A DNA stretch of 64,000 nt from Isosphaeraceae bacterium EP7 (GTDB lineage: Bacteria > Planctomycetota > Planctomycetia > Isosphaerales > Isosphaeraceae). The stretch is taken from the NCBI GenBank assembly GCA_038400315.1, contig CP151667.1:4041174-4105173 (forward strand), written 5' to 3'. Positions 25,781 to 33,611 of this stretch are shown here, piece after piece (the first letter of the stretch is position 1; every line of letters begins with the position of its first letter). Under the pieces are notes generated by a model. It was given only the letters and a program-made list of their open reading frames with translations, had not been told where the DNA came from and did no database searches. The position numbers and the translations under genes are program-made.

Positions 25781-25810
25781 TTTTCGCGATGCGCGTTCGT
25801 TTTTCGCGAT
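25781..25810. repeat. Direct repeat TTTTCGCGAT, 20-bp period, upstream of the GbsR-type gene
   Basis: TTTTCGCGAT occurs at 25781-25790 and 25801-25810, each with the palindromic core TCGCGA. The centres are 20 bp apart, two helical turns. The repeat ends 23 bp before ATG 25834 and could be an operator, perhaps for autoregulation by the encoded MarR/GbsR-type protein (inference). The rest of 25515-25833 holds only the promoter described above and no gene. Confidence 0.5.
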
Positions 25811-25833
25811 AAAGGCGAGGAGGGCTTGCGTTA

Positions 25834-26421
25834 ATGATGCATGAAAGCGGGCAAGATGGCCGCGGCGCCGACGCGGCGGACGCGGTCGAGGGGGTGCCCG
25901 ACTCCCCTTCCATCGAGCACATCGTCAGGCTCTTCGTCGAGCACTGGGGCGGCATGGCCCGGTCCTGGGGCATCAACGCCACCATGGGGGAGTTGTTCGC
26001 CCTGCTCTACATCTCCGGGGAAGACTGGACGGCCGACGACCTGAAGGAGCGATTGAGCATTTCACGCGGAAATGTCAGCATGAATCTCCGCGAATTGATG
26101 GCTTGGGGGGTCGTGCACAAGGTCCACAGGCAGGGGGAGCGGCGCGAATATTACCGGGCAGAATCCGACGTCTGGACCCTCTTCCGCCGGATCCTCGCCG
26201 AGCGCAAGCGTCGCGAACTCGACCCGACGCTGGCACTCCTGGAGCGGACGGCGAGCATGGTCGCCGGCGACCCTGGCTTGGAACGCTACCGGGACCGAGT
26301 GGTGGCCCTCACCCAGTTCTTCGCCATGATCGACGGGCTGTCCAATCGCCTCATCGAACTCGAATCCGACGAGGTCCGGGGGTTGGCCGACCTGTTCTCG
26401 CCCCCCGAATCGGGCGACTGA
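25834..26421 (+). CDS. GbsR/MarR-family transcriptional regulator
   Basis: A 195-residue winged-helix regulator. After an acidic N-terminus, helices SIEHIVRLFVEHWGGMARSWGI and ATMGELFALLYISG lead into the helix-turn-helix DWTADDLKERLSISRGNVSM. The wing is HKVHRQGERREYYRAE. The C-terminal helices (FRRILAERKRRELDPTLALL and after) would form the dimer interface. It matches the GbsR subgroup, where known members sense choline or osmolyte-related ligands. The ligand here is unknown. A second in-frame ATG follows at 25837. Its neighbours (an RHH gene, an RNA candidate, citrate synthase) do not name a target. Confidence 0.85.
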   Translation: MMHESGQDGRGADAADAVEGVPDSPSIEHIVRLFVEHWGGMARSWGINATMGELFALLYISGEDWTADDLKERLSISRGNVSMNLRELMAWGVVHKVHRQGERREYYRAESDVWTLFRRILAERKRRELDPTLALLERTASMVAGDPGLERYRDRVVALTQFFAMIDGLSNRLIELESDEVRGLADLFSPPESGD

Positions 26422-26469
26422 TGCCCAAATGTTCGAAAAAATTTCTGGGCGCCCCTGTCCACGGGGGCC

Positions 26470-26654
26470 CGACGGGCCTAGAAGGAACGTGCGGGCCGAC
26501 CAAAGGCCCGGCGAACCATGAGCGAACGACCCCAGCAGGCCGTCCACGCAATCTGGGCGGAAGGCGTGGACAACCCGCCTTGTCGGTGGGGCCTGCCGGG
26601 GCCGTACTTCAGTCGAGGGCCGCGGCGCACGGGTGCCGCGGCCCTCTCCCTTTT
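26470..26654 (+). ncRNA. Candidate structured non-coding RNA ending in an intrinsic terminator
   Basis: The 3' flank of the GbsR gene folds compactly by eye. Hairpin 1 is CGGGCC/GGCCCG (26492-26497 with 26505-26510). A long helix pairs CCCC-A-GCAGGCC (26530-26541) with GGCCTGC-C-GGGG (26590-26601). Inside it is GTCCACGC/GCGTGGAC (26542-26549 with 26564-26571). The loop of the inner hairpin carries GGCGG (26556-26560), which can pair with CCGCC (26575-26579), a possible pseudoknot. The terminator follows at once. No ORF in it looks real. It does not match the tmRNA, SRP or RNase P signatures I know; 6S RNA or a planctomycete-specific sRNA remain possible. The 5' end is not defined by the sequence. 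Confidence 0.5.
26615..26654 (+). terminator. Rho-independent terminator
   Basis: GAGGGCCGCGGC (26615-26626) pairs perfectly with 26635-26646 around an 8-nt loop, followed by CCC and TTTT at 26651-26654. It ends the candidate RNA, and GbsR-gene read-through, before citrate synthase. Confidence 0.8.
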
Positions 26655-27059
26655 GTCGGTCGCGGGTTCGCGCGAAATCGGGTTATGGCGGCGATGGTTC
26701 GGCCGAGGACAGGGCGTCCTGGCGATCGCTCCGTTTCGTGTTCCGCCCGACGTAGGGCCACGCGAGCCAGATCCTGGGCCGGGGATCGAATTCGAGGGGG
26801 TGCGGTCCGCCCGACCGTGCTGGACGGACTCGACCGGGCTCTCTGGGCACGCGCACGCGGGCAACCGGCGTGGAAGGTGTCACCTGGTTCGTCTAATATG
26901 AAAGGACAGGCGAGAGGCCGAGACGCCAGTCCGGTCAATTTGACCTCGCCCCCCGCGTCGGTTAGGTTCCAGGGACCGCCCCCTTCGAAGTGGTCGCCCT
27001 ATCGAGGGCCGACCTGTTCGTCGCCGACCTGCCTTCGATCCATCCTAGCGGAGTCCGTC
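26655..27059. other. Intergenic region upstream of citrate synthase, no gene seen
   Basis: About 400 bp between the terminator and the citrate synthase start codon. Open frames here have unbiased composition and no recognisable product. I could not identify a convincing promoter pair, although transcription of citrate synthase must start here. Confidence 0.5.
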
Positions 27060-28211
27060 ATGAGCACCGAGTCGGTCGACCAGTATTATCCCGGCCTGGA
27101 GGGCGTGATCTCCAACGAGACGGCCATCTGCAACTTGCAGGGCAAGCAGGGCAATGGTGGCCTGGAATATCGGGGATACCGGATCGAGGACCTGGCCGGC
27201 CGAGTTTCCTACGAAGAGTCGTCGTTTCTGCTGCTCCACGGCGACCTTCCCAACGCGTCGCAGCTCCGCGAGTTCGACGCCCGGCTGAGGGCCAATCGAG
27301 GATTGCCCGCCCCGCTGATCGAGCTGCTGCGTCACATCCCCAAGAATGTCCACCCCATGGACGTCCTGCGGACGAGCGTCAGCACGCTGGCCCACTTCGA
27401 CCCCGACGTCAACGCCGACCCCACCGACCACGCGGCCAACGTCCGCAAGGCCGAGCGGATGGTGGCCCAGATGGGCACGGCCGTCGCCTATCGAGAGCGC
27501 CTCTCCACAGGCCACGAGCCGATCCCCCCCCGCGACGACCTGGATTACTCGGCCAACTTCCTGCACATGGTCAGCGGCAAGGTCCCTTCGGAGACCATGC
27601 GCAAGGCGTTCGACCTGTCGATGGTCCTCTACACCGAGCACGAGCTGAACGCGTCGACGTTCGCCGCCCGTGTGACGGTCTCGACCCTCTCGGACATCTA
27701 TTCGGGGATCGTCGCGGCCATCGGCACCCTGAAAGGGTCGCTGCACGGCGGGGCCAATGAAGAGGCCTGGAAGGTGCTCGAGAGCGTCGGCTCTCCCGAC
27801 AACGCCGAGCAGTGGATCCAGGATGCACTGGCCCGCAAGGCCCGGATCATGGGATTCGGCCACCGCGTCTACAAGACCGGAGACCCCCGCGCCCAGATCC
27901 TCAAGGAATACTGCATCGCGCTGTCCAAAGAGATTGGCGACGACCGCTGGGAGAAGATCGCCGAGCCGATCGAGCGTGAGGTGACGTCGAAGAAGCACCT
28001 CCCGCCCAACGTCGACTGGCCCAGCGCCCGGCTCTATCACTACATGGGCCTGAACCTCGATATCTATACCCCGATGTTCGCCATGGCCCGCGTCTCGGGC
28101 TGGTCGGCCCACGTCATCGAACAACTCGACAATAACCGCCTGATGCGCCCCAGGGCCCGCTACATCGGCCCGCCCAACCGGCCGGTCAAGCCCCTGGCCG
28201 AGCGAGGCTGA
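27060..28211 (+). CDS. gltA: Citrate synthase
   Basis: A 383-residue enzyme condensing acetyl-CoA and oxaloacetate to citrate at the entry of the TCA cycle. ATG 27060 opens MSTESVDQYYPGLEGVI. Family hallmarks include GNGGLEYRGYRIEDLA, the HELNASTFAARV block, KGSLHGGANEEAWKVL with a catalytic-region His, the GFGHRVYKTGDPRA block with the second His, the Asp in LNLDIYTPMFAMA, and the substrate Arg in DNNRLMRPRARYIGP. The length fits the short, Gram-positive-like citrate synthase class rather than the longer NADH-regulated proteobacterial class. 2-Methylcitrate synthase is a close relative, but no prp genes are nearby. A strong terminator follows. Confidence 0.93.
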   Translation: MSTESVDQYYPGLEGVISNETAICNLQGKQGNGGLEYRGYRIEDLAGRVSYEESSFLLLHGDLPNASQLREFDARLRANRGLPAPLIELLRHIPKNVHPMDVLRTSVSTLAHFDPDVNADPTDHAANVRKAERMVAQMGTAVAYRERLSTGHEPIPPRDDLDYSANFLHMVSGKVPSETMRKAFDLSMVLYTEHELNASTFAARVTVSTLSDIYSGIVAAIGTLKGSLHGGANEEAWKVLESVGSPDNAEQWIQDALARKARIMGFGHRVYKTGDPRAQILKEYCIALSKEIGDDRWEKIAEPIEREVTSKKHLPPNVDWPSARLYHYMGLNLDIYTPMFAMARVSGWSAHVIEQLDNNRLMRPRARYIGPPNRPVKPLAERG

Positions 28212-28244
28212 GACTTCCTCGCCCGTCCCACGGACCATCGTCAT

Positions 28245-28284
28245 TACCCCGGAGAGACTCGCACGGGCGATCCTCTCCGGGGTA
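28245..28284 (+). terminator. Terminator-like hairpin after citrate synthase
   Basis: TACCCCGGAGAG (28245-28256) pairs exactly with 28273-28284 around a 16-nt loop. There is no T-run. From 28285 to 28580 I see no gene; a minus-strand frame ending near 28374 is too short to call. Confidence 0.6.
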
Positions 28285-28580
28285 CGCACGCGCGCTGTCG
28301 TTTCTCCCCCATGCCCGGGCTCGTCGGCCACCGAGCCGCTTCACCATCGACCATGGTTTCGTGGACGATCAGCCGGGAGGCTCGATTTCGTCGAACTCGG
28401 TCAGGCGGCCGGTGAACCGTCCGGTTCCCGAGGCCTTGGTGGTCCAGTTTGACTTGATAACGCTATAAAAAGGCCGCGATGCTCGATGGACTGGAGATGG
28501 TGCCGGAAATTTCGACGAATCTTGCACCGTTAACTAGGCTTTCTCCGTGGGCGGTATGGCGCCACGTCCTGCAGCTCGAA

Positions 28581-28609
28581 TTGTCCGGGCGATCTGCGTA
28601 CGCTAGAAT
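28581..28609 (+). promoter_or_regulatory. Predicted sigma70-type promoter of the 2-oxoglutarate oxygenase gene
   Basis: TTGTCC (28581-28586), a 17-bp spacer and TAGAAT (28604-28609). The predicted start at about 28616 leaves a leader of about 75 nt. Confidence 0.55.
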
Positions 28610-28690
28610 CCGTCGGTCGAGGCGAAGATCGACACCGCCCACCCCCACATCCCCGCTCCTCCCATATCGAACGAGAATCAGGTCAACTCC

Positions 28691-29488
28691 ATGAATCACA
28701 TCAACGCGATCGACCGAGAATCGCTCCGGGACAAGGTCAATTCGTCCACGCCCGTCAAGAATTTCTGCATCGACAACTTCCTCGAGCAGTCGTTCGCCGA
28801 GAGCGTGCTCGCTTCCTATCCGTCGTACGAGGAGGCCTGGAATGTCGGCCAGACGTTCAAGGCCGTCAATGAGCGTGGCAAGGTGCAGGTGACGGACTCG
28901 TCGAAGTTCGCCGAGCCGGTGGCCGAGTTGAACCGGACGCTGGCCTCGCCCGAATTCCTCGACCTGATGTCGTACGTCTTCGACATCCCCAAGCTCCTGC
29001 CCGACGACGCCCTCGTGGGCGGCGGGATCCACCAGACGGGCCCTCGGGGGCTGCTCGACGTCCACGTCGACTTCAACTACATCAAGGATCGTGAGCTGCA
29101 CCGTCGGCTCAATATCCTGATTTACTTCAACAAGGATTGGAAGCCGGAGTACGGCGGCAACATCGAGCTATGGGACGCTGATGTCAAGGTGTGCCACCAC
29201 ACCTTCTCGCCCATCTTCAACCGCTGCGTCGTGTTCGAGACCAATGAGATCAGCTACCACGGCGTGACGGCGGTGAAGTGCCCGGAGGGGATGTCTCGCA
29301 AGTCGTTCGCCGCCTACTACTACACCAAGGAAGCCCCCGCCCACTGGACGGGCGAAGCCCACTCGACGATCTTCAAGGCCCGGCCCGATGAATTCATGAA
29401 GGGCAATGTCATGATGCCGATCGAGCAGGCGAAGCGGCGATTCTCGCGCGCCCTGTCGGGCCTCAAGAAGAAGATCAAGGGGAAGTGA
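28691..29488 (+). CDS. 2-oxoglutarate/Fe(II)-dependent oxygenase (prolyl-hydroxylase-like)
   Basis: A 265-residue member of the double-stranded beta-helix dioxygenases. The iron triad is visible as His125-x-Asp127 in LLDVHVDFNY and His190 in EISYHGVTAV. The 2-oxoglutarate-binding Arg is Arg203 in MSRKSFAAYYY. NILIYFNKDWKPEYGGNIEL is the characteristic strand between the first and second metal sites. Relatives hydroxylate protein prolines, nucleotide-linked or glycan substrates; this one's substrate is unknown. The C-terminus (RRFSRALSGLKKKIKGK) is strongly basic. It is a single-gene unit with its own promoter and a shared terminator downstream. Confidence 0.85.
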   Translation: MNHINAIDRESLRDKVNSSTPVKNFCIDNFLEQSFAESVLASYPSYEEAWNVGQTFKAVNERGKVQVTDSSKFAEPVAELNRTLASPEFLDLMSYVFDIPKLLPDDALVGGGIHQTGPRGLLDVHVDFNYIKDRELHRRLNILIYFNKDWKPEYGGNIELWDADVKVCHHTFSPIFNRCVVFETNEISYHGVTAVKCPEGMSRKSFAAYYYTKEAPAHWTGEAHSTIFKARPDEFMKGNVMMPIEQAKRRFSRALSGLKKKIKGK

Positions 29489-29545
29489 GATCCGGGCCGC
29501 CGGCCGGCGAGAGCTGTCTCGTCGGCCTGGGCAGGTGGGTGCATG

Positions 29546-29582
29546 AAAAACCCCGCCCTGGTGGAGAACCACCAGGGCGGGG
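29546..29582 (-). terminator. Intrinsic terminator between convergent genes
   Basis: A perfect 14-bp stem CCCCGCCCTGGTGG (29551-29564 with 29569-29582) and a 4-nt loop, with AAAAA at 29546-29550 giving a U5 tail on the minus strand. It terminates the coiled-coil gene and can also stop read-through of the oxygenase gene from the other side. Confidence 0.85.
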
Positions 29583-29632
29583 TGAAACCGGCTCGATGGC
29601 CGGGGATGTTTAGCGTCGCAGATCTCGGACGG

Positions 29633-31306
29633 TCACTTCGGCTGGTCGCCTTCGGCCTCGGGGGCAGGCGCGGGGGCGGGGGCGGTGGTCGGTTCGCCTT
29701 CGGCGGGTTCGGCGGGGGTACGTCCCCCCTTGTCCCGGAGCAGTTGCTTGACTGCGGCCTTGTTGATGTACTCGGTCTCGCCCTTCGCTCGGGGCAATGA
29801 CGTGAAGGTCGAGTAGCCCATGTAGGTCAGCAGACGCTCGATCGGCATCGGCCGGACGCCGTTGTCGCGGGCGACCCGGCGTGCGTCGGAGAGTTCCTTG
29901 ACGAAGTCCTGGTCGGCCTTCGACGGCACATACGACGACTTCTGCTTGTCGAAGTAGGGGTCGCGTTCGTCGATGACGTAGGCGTAGAGCCGGCTGGTGA
30001 TCTCGCCAACGCCGCGGCCTTCCTTGGGGGGTACGCCCAGGTGGTTCGTGGTGTAATACCGATTCACGGCGCGCTCGCCGGGAATTCGGTCACCGCTGGG
30101 CGGGGGGAGGTCATAGACCACCACTCCGCCGGCCGATTCGATTAGGCGGATGAGGTCGGCCCGGTCGTCGCGGCCGTCACGATTGATGTCGATGTTCCCG
30201 ATCAGGGCGAACTGCTGGGGGTCGTTCGCGCTCCAGGCGGCCGAGTAGACCAGGTCTTTCTCGCGGATCGGGTCGGACAGCGACATCGTCTTCACCACGC
30301 GGGCGACGCTGTCGGTCTCGCCGACGGAGAGGATCTGGATGATTCCCTTGGGCTTGTCGGTCGGGATCCCCGCTGCGTCCTTGTCGAAGACGGAGAATTC
30401 CATCTGCGGCTTGGCGCCCATGGCCCGATTCAGATTCACGCGGACCTCGCCCCGACCGGGATCGACGAATGTCACCCGGGCGTCGGCCTTGTCCAGGCGC
30501 GAATCATTCTTGTCGGCCAGCTCCTGCAAGTTGCGGTTGACTCCCTGGAGCTGGGAGTACTTCTTATTCAGGGCCTCAATGGCCTGGTCGGACTGGGCCT
30601 TCAGGTTGGAAAGCTCGCTGGAGAGCGTGGCGATCCGCGTCTGGTACTCGTCGACCTTGGCGTTCAGGTCGGCCCGCTCCTTCTCGTGCTGCTCGTGCTC
30701 TTTCTGGAGGTCGTCCTTCGACTTGTTAAAGCCGGTGGTTTCCTCGGCGAGGCGGGCTGAGGAGACCTGGGCGGAATTCTCCAGCCGCGTGCGCAGCTCC
30801 AGGTCGTTGAGGCTCAGATTGGTCGCCAACCTGGCCTGGTTGAGCAGGAGATCCTTCAGGCGGATCAGCGAATCCTTGTAGGTCTTGTTGGGGTCGGATT
30901 CGTACTGCGTGGCCAGGCCCTGAATGCTGGCGGTGAGCTCTTCGAACTTCGGATCGTTCAGGCCGGCTGCCTTGGACTTGGCGATGGCTTCGTTCACTTC
31001 CTTCGCCGCGTCGCGGATCGACGCCGCGATGGCGTCCTGATCCTTCTTCATCGCCGCCTTGGCCTGCTCGAAGTCTTCGATCGAGCTGTAACCGGCCTGG
31101 GTCTTGAGGAAGTTGGCCTCCTGGACGGCCAGGCTGGCTTTATTGTCAGACTCCGACGCTTTACGCTCGGCGGCGATCTGCTTGACCGACGCCTGGTCGT
31201 AGCTGGAGTAGAGGAAATACGACGTTACGGCCAGGATCACCGTCAGCGACACGAATGCCGCCACGGCAATCTTCAGGCCCTGAGACTCATTGGGCGCTGG
31301 AGGCAT
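29633..31306 (-). CDS. Membrane-anchored coiled-coil protein of unknown function
   Basis: A 557-residue protein. One membrane segment lies at about residues 12-32 (IAVAAFVSLTVILAVTSYFL) after a short cytoplasmic tail. A long Glu/Lys/Gln-rich coiled coil spans about 33-280 (for example KDDLQKEHEQHEKERADLNA). Then comes a globular part with VTFVDPGRGEVRVNLNRAMG, a dockerin/EF-hand-like DINRDGRDDRADL, an RAVNRYYTTNHLGVPP stretch and a YINKAAVKQLLRDKGG helix, and a Pro/Ala-rich tail. The topology resembles cell-envelope spacer proteins. I recognise no enzyme motif. A GGGAGCC ribosome-binding site precedes ATG 31306. The 31307-31638 stretch upstream holds no gene I can support. Confidence 0.7.
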   Translation of the reverse strand: MPPAPNESQGLKIAVAAFVSLTVILAVTSYFLYSSYDQASVKQIAAERKASESDNKASLAVQEANFLKTQAGYSSIEDFEQAKAAMKKDQDAIAASIRDAAKEVNEAIAKSKAAGLNDPKFEELTASIQGLATQYESDPNKTYKDSLIRLKDLLLNQARLATNLSLNDLELRTRLENSAQVSSARLAEETTGFNKSKDDLQKEHEQHEKERADLNAKVDEYQTRIATLSSELSNLKAQSDQAIEALNKKYSQLQGVNRNLQELADKNDSRLDKADARVTFVDPGRGEVRVNLNRAMGAKPQMEFSVFDKDAAGIPTDKPKGIIQILSVGETDSVARVVKTMSLSDPIREKDLVYSAAWSANDPQQFALIGNIDINRDGRDDRADLIRLIESAGGVVVYDLPPPSGDRIPGERAVNRYYTTNHLGVPPKEGRGVGEITSRLYAYVIDERDPYFDKQKSSYVPSKADQDFVKELSDARRVARDNGVRPMPIERLLTYMGYSTFTSLPRAKGETEYINKAAVKQLLRDKGGRTPAEPAEGEPTTAPAPAPAPEAEGDQPK

Positions 31307-31638
31307 CTTGGAGGCTCCCGACGGCGTTCCCGCTCGCGCAACAGGGGCGGGCTAAGCCGGATTGCTGGGGAATTATGTCACACGAGTCGGGTGCGAAGGG
31401 CCGCGATGCCCGAAATCGAACTGTTGACCTGGAGGCTTTGGGCAGAGACGGTGGTTTACACAATCTTAATGCCCGCGGCCCCGCGAGTCAAAGGCCTGTC
31501 CAAGAGTCGAGCCGTCGTAACCCCGACAACCCCGCTTTGCGGGCGAACCTCTCTTTATTGACGCCCGAAGGCGCGAGATCGTTCACGATAAACCGCAGAA
31601 TCGTTCCATATTTCTCGGTTTCGTTTCGAAATGAGAAA

Positions 31639-31680
31639 CGCCCGACCTGTCCCCCGCATGATTGCGTGACCGGTCGGGCG
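31639..31680 (-). terminator. Terminator-like hairpin downstream of aspS
   Basis: CGCCCGACC (31639-31647) pairs with GGTCGGGCG (31672-31680) across a 24-nt loop; on the minus strand it is followed by TTTCTCATTT. It lies 26 nt beyond the aspS stop codon. Confidence 0.6.
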
Positions 31681-31705
31681 CCTTGTTTATCGGTGGCTGC
31701 GGCGA

Positions 31706-33466
31706 TTATTCGACGACCCGGACGTGAAGATCGCGGAGCTGCCGGCTGTCGACCGTGCCGGGGGCGCCGGTCATGAGGTCGGTCCCCTTCGCGGTCTTGG
31801 GGAAGGCGATGCAGTCGCGGATGTTCGTCAGGCCGCAGTACAGCATGACCAGGCGGTCGAACCCAAGGGCGATGCCGCCGTGGGGCGGGGCCCCATTGCG
31901 GAGGGCCGAGATGAGGAAGCCGAACTTCTCGTCGGCCTGCTCGGGGCTGAGGCCCAGGAGCTGGAAGACCTTGGACTGAATGGCCGGGTCGTGGATTCGG
32001 ATCGTCCCGCCGCCGCATTCCTCGCCGTTGACGACCAGGTCATACGCCTGGGCCCGGACCTTGCCCGGGTCGGTCTCCAGGAGCGGAAGGTCCTCGACCA
32101 GGGGCATGGTGAACGGATGGTGCTCCGAGACGAACCGGTTCTCGTCGGCGTCCCAGGCGAAGAGCGGGAAGCGGACGACCCAGGAGTAATGGAAACTCTT
32201 CGGGTCGTACAACTTCAGCTCCGACGCGAGCCGGATCCGTAGGTTCGACAGGGCCTGCGAGCTGACCGCCTGACTATCGGCGACGATCAGGATCAGGTCG
32301 CCAGCCTTGGCGTCGAACTTCGAGCGGAGGTCGGCCTGGGCGTCGGGCGGGAAGAATTTGGCGGTGGGACCGGCGAATGCCTCGTCCTCGACCTTGAGCC
32401 AGACCAGGCCCTTGGCCCCGAACGTCCCGGCGTATTCCGTCAGACCGTCCAGATCCTTGCGGCTGTATCGTAACGCCCCGCCCGGGACGCATATCCCGCG
32501 AATCCGGTGGCCGGCTTCCTTGGCCATCTGGAAGACCTTGAACTCGGTCTTATCCGCCACGTCGGCGACGTCCTTCAACTCGACGCCGTAGCGCAAGTCG
32601 GGCCGGTCATTGCCGTAGCGTTCCATCGAGTCGTGATAATCGACGCGCGGCAGCGGGAGGGTCAGCTCCTCTCCGCCGAACTCACGGGCCAGGGAGGCGA
32701 TGAGCGTCTCCATGGTCGTCATCACATCTTCGTGCTCGACGAACGACATCTCGACGTCGAGCTGGGTGAACTCGGGCTGGCGGTTGGCCCGCAGGTCTTC
32801 ATCCCGGAAGCAGCGTGCAATCTGGAAGTAGCGGTCGAAGCCCGCGACCATCAGGAGCTGCTTGTAGATTTGGGGAGACTGCGGCAGTGCGTAGAAATGC
32901 GCCGGCGAGGTCCGGCTGGGGACCAGGAAGTCGCGGGCCCCTTCTGGGGTGCTGCGGCCGAGGACGGGGGTCTCGATCTCGAGGAATCCCTGGTCCGTCA
33001 TCGTGTTGCGCATGACCTGGGCCATGCGGTGGCGGGCGATGAAGACGTTCTGGAGGGCCGGGCGTCGAAGGTCGATGTAGCGATACTTGAGCCGGAGTTC
33101 CTCGTTGGGCTCGGCCCCCTGGATCTCGAACGGCGGGGTCGGGCTGGCGGTGAAGACTTCCAGCTCGCTGACGCGCACTTCGATCTGGCCGGTCTTCAGC
33201 TTGGGGTTTTCCTTCCCCTTGAGCCGGGGGGCGACGGTCCCCTTGACGCCGATGACGTACTCGGCGCGCAACTCGCGGGCGGCGGCCTGAAGGTCGGCCC
33301 CGGCCTCGGGTTCGAAGACGACCTGAGTCAGGCCGTAGCGGTCGCGGACGTCGATGAAGACCAGGCCCCCGAAGTCGCGCCAGGAGTCGACCCAGCCGTT
33401 CAGCACGACCGTCTTGTCGACGTCTTCGCCGGTCAGCTCGCCGCAGGTATGTGTCCGTTTCAGCAT
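31706..33466 (-). CDS. aspS: Aspartyl-tRNA synthetase, bacterial type
   Basis: A 586-residue class IIb synthetase charging tRNA-Asp (or tRNA-Asp and tRNA-Asn). Domains in order: OB-fold anticodon-binding domain (about 1-110, WVDSWRDFGGLVFIDVRDRYG); the catalytic core with FLEIETPVL, the motif 2 region CFRDEDLRANRQPEFTQLD, and motif 3 GIALGFDRLVMLYCG; and the bacterial GAD insertion (about 285-420) between motifs 2 and 3. The length is normal for bacterial AspRS. It lies 146 bp downstream of the CehA-like gene on the same strand, separated by a strong hairpin, so it probably has its own promoter. Whether it also charges tRNA-Asn depends on whether asnS or gatCAB exists elsewhere. Confidence 0.96.
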   Translation of the reverse strand: MLKRTHTCGELTGEDVDKTVVLNGWVDSWRDFGGLVFIDVRDRYGLTQVVFEPEAGADLQAAARELRAEYVIGVKGTVAPRLKGKENPKLKTGQIEVRVSELEVFTASPTPPFEIQGAEPNEELRLKYRYIDLRRPALQNVFIARHRMAQVMRNTMTDQGFLEIETPVLGRSTPEGARDFLVPSRTSPAHFYALPQSPQIYKQLLMVAGFDRYFQIARCFRDEDLRANRQPEFTQLDVEMSFVEHEDVMTTMETLIASLAREFGGEELTLPLPRVDYHDSMERYGNDRPDLRYGVELKDVADVADKTEFKVFQMAKEAGHRIRGICVPGGALRYSRKDLDGLTEYAGTFGAKGLVWLKVEDEAFAGPTAKFFPPDAQADLRSKFDAKAGDLILIVADSQAVSSQALSNLRIRLASELKLYDPKSFHYSWVVRFPLFAWDADENRFVSEHHPFTMPLVEDLPLLETDPGKVRAQAYDLVVNGEECGGGTIRIHDPAIQSKVFQLLGLSPEQADEKFGFLISALRNGAPPHGGIALGFDRLVMLYCGLTNIRDCIAFPKTAKGTDLMTGAPGTVDSRQLRDLHVRVVE

Positions 33467-33537
33467 GGTCGACGTCGCCGGCCGAAGGGCCGCTCGCAGG
33501 GGGTTCCGATGGGCTCCGGGAGGCTGTACGGTACCCC

Positions 33538-33590
33538 CGCCCCCGCCGGAACGTCAAGCTCCCCAAGGGGTGCGGACGCCGGCGGGGGCG
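33538..33590 (-). terminator. Nested GC hairpin between the CehA-like gene and aspS
   Basis: CGCCCCCGCCGG (33538-33549) pairs exactly with 33579-33590; the 29-nt loop contains a second small hairpin CCCC-AA-GGGG. It has no T-run. It could reduce read-through from the metallohydrolase gene into aspS. Confidence 0.5.
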
Positions 33591-33611
33591 TGGAGGTTCG
33601 GTGCCCCTCGA

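Noticed and set aside
26518-26901. Plus-strand frame starting MSERPQQAVHAIWAEG
   Set aside because: It runs through the helices and terminator of the RNA candidate and lacks any recognisable domain.
28374-28470. Minus-strand tail reading IKSNWTTKASGTGRF...IEPPG and a stop
   Set aside because: It looks protein-like but has no start codon or upstream coding region, and is too short to support a gene.
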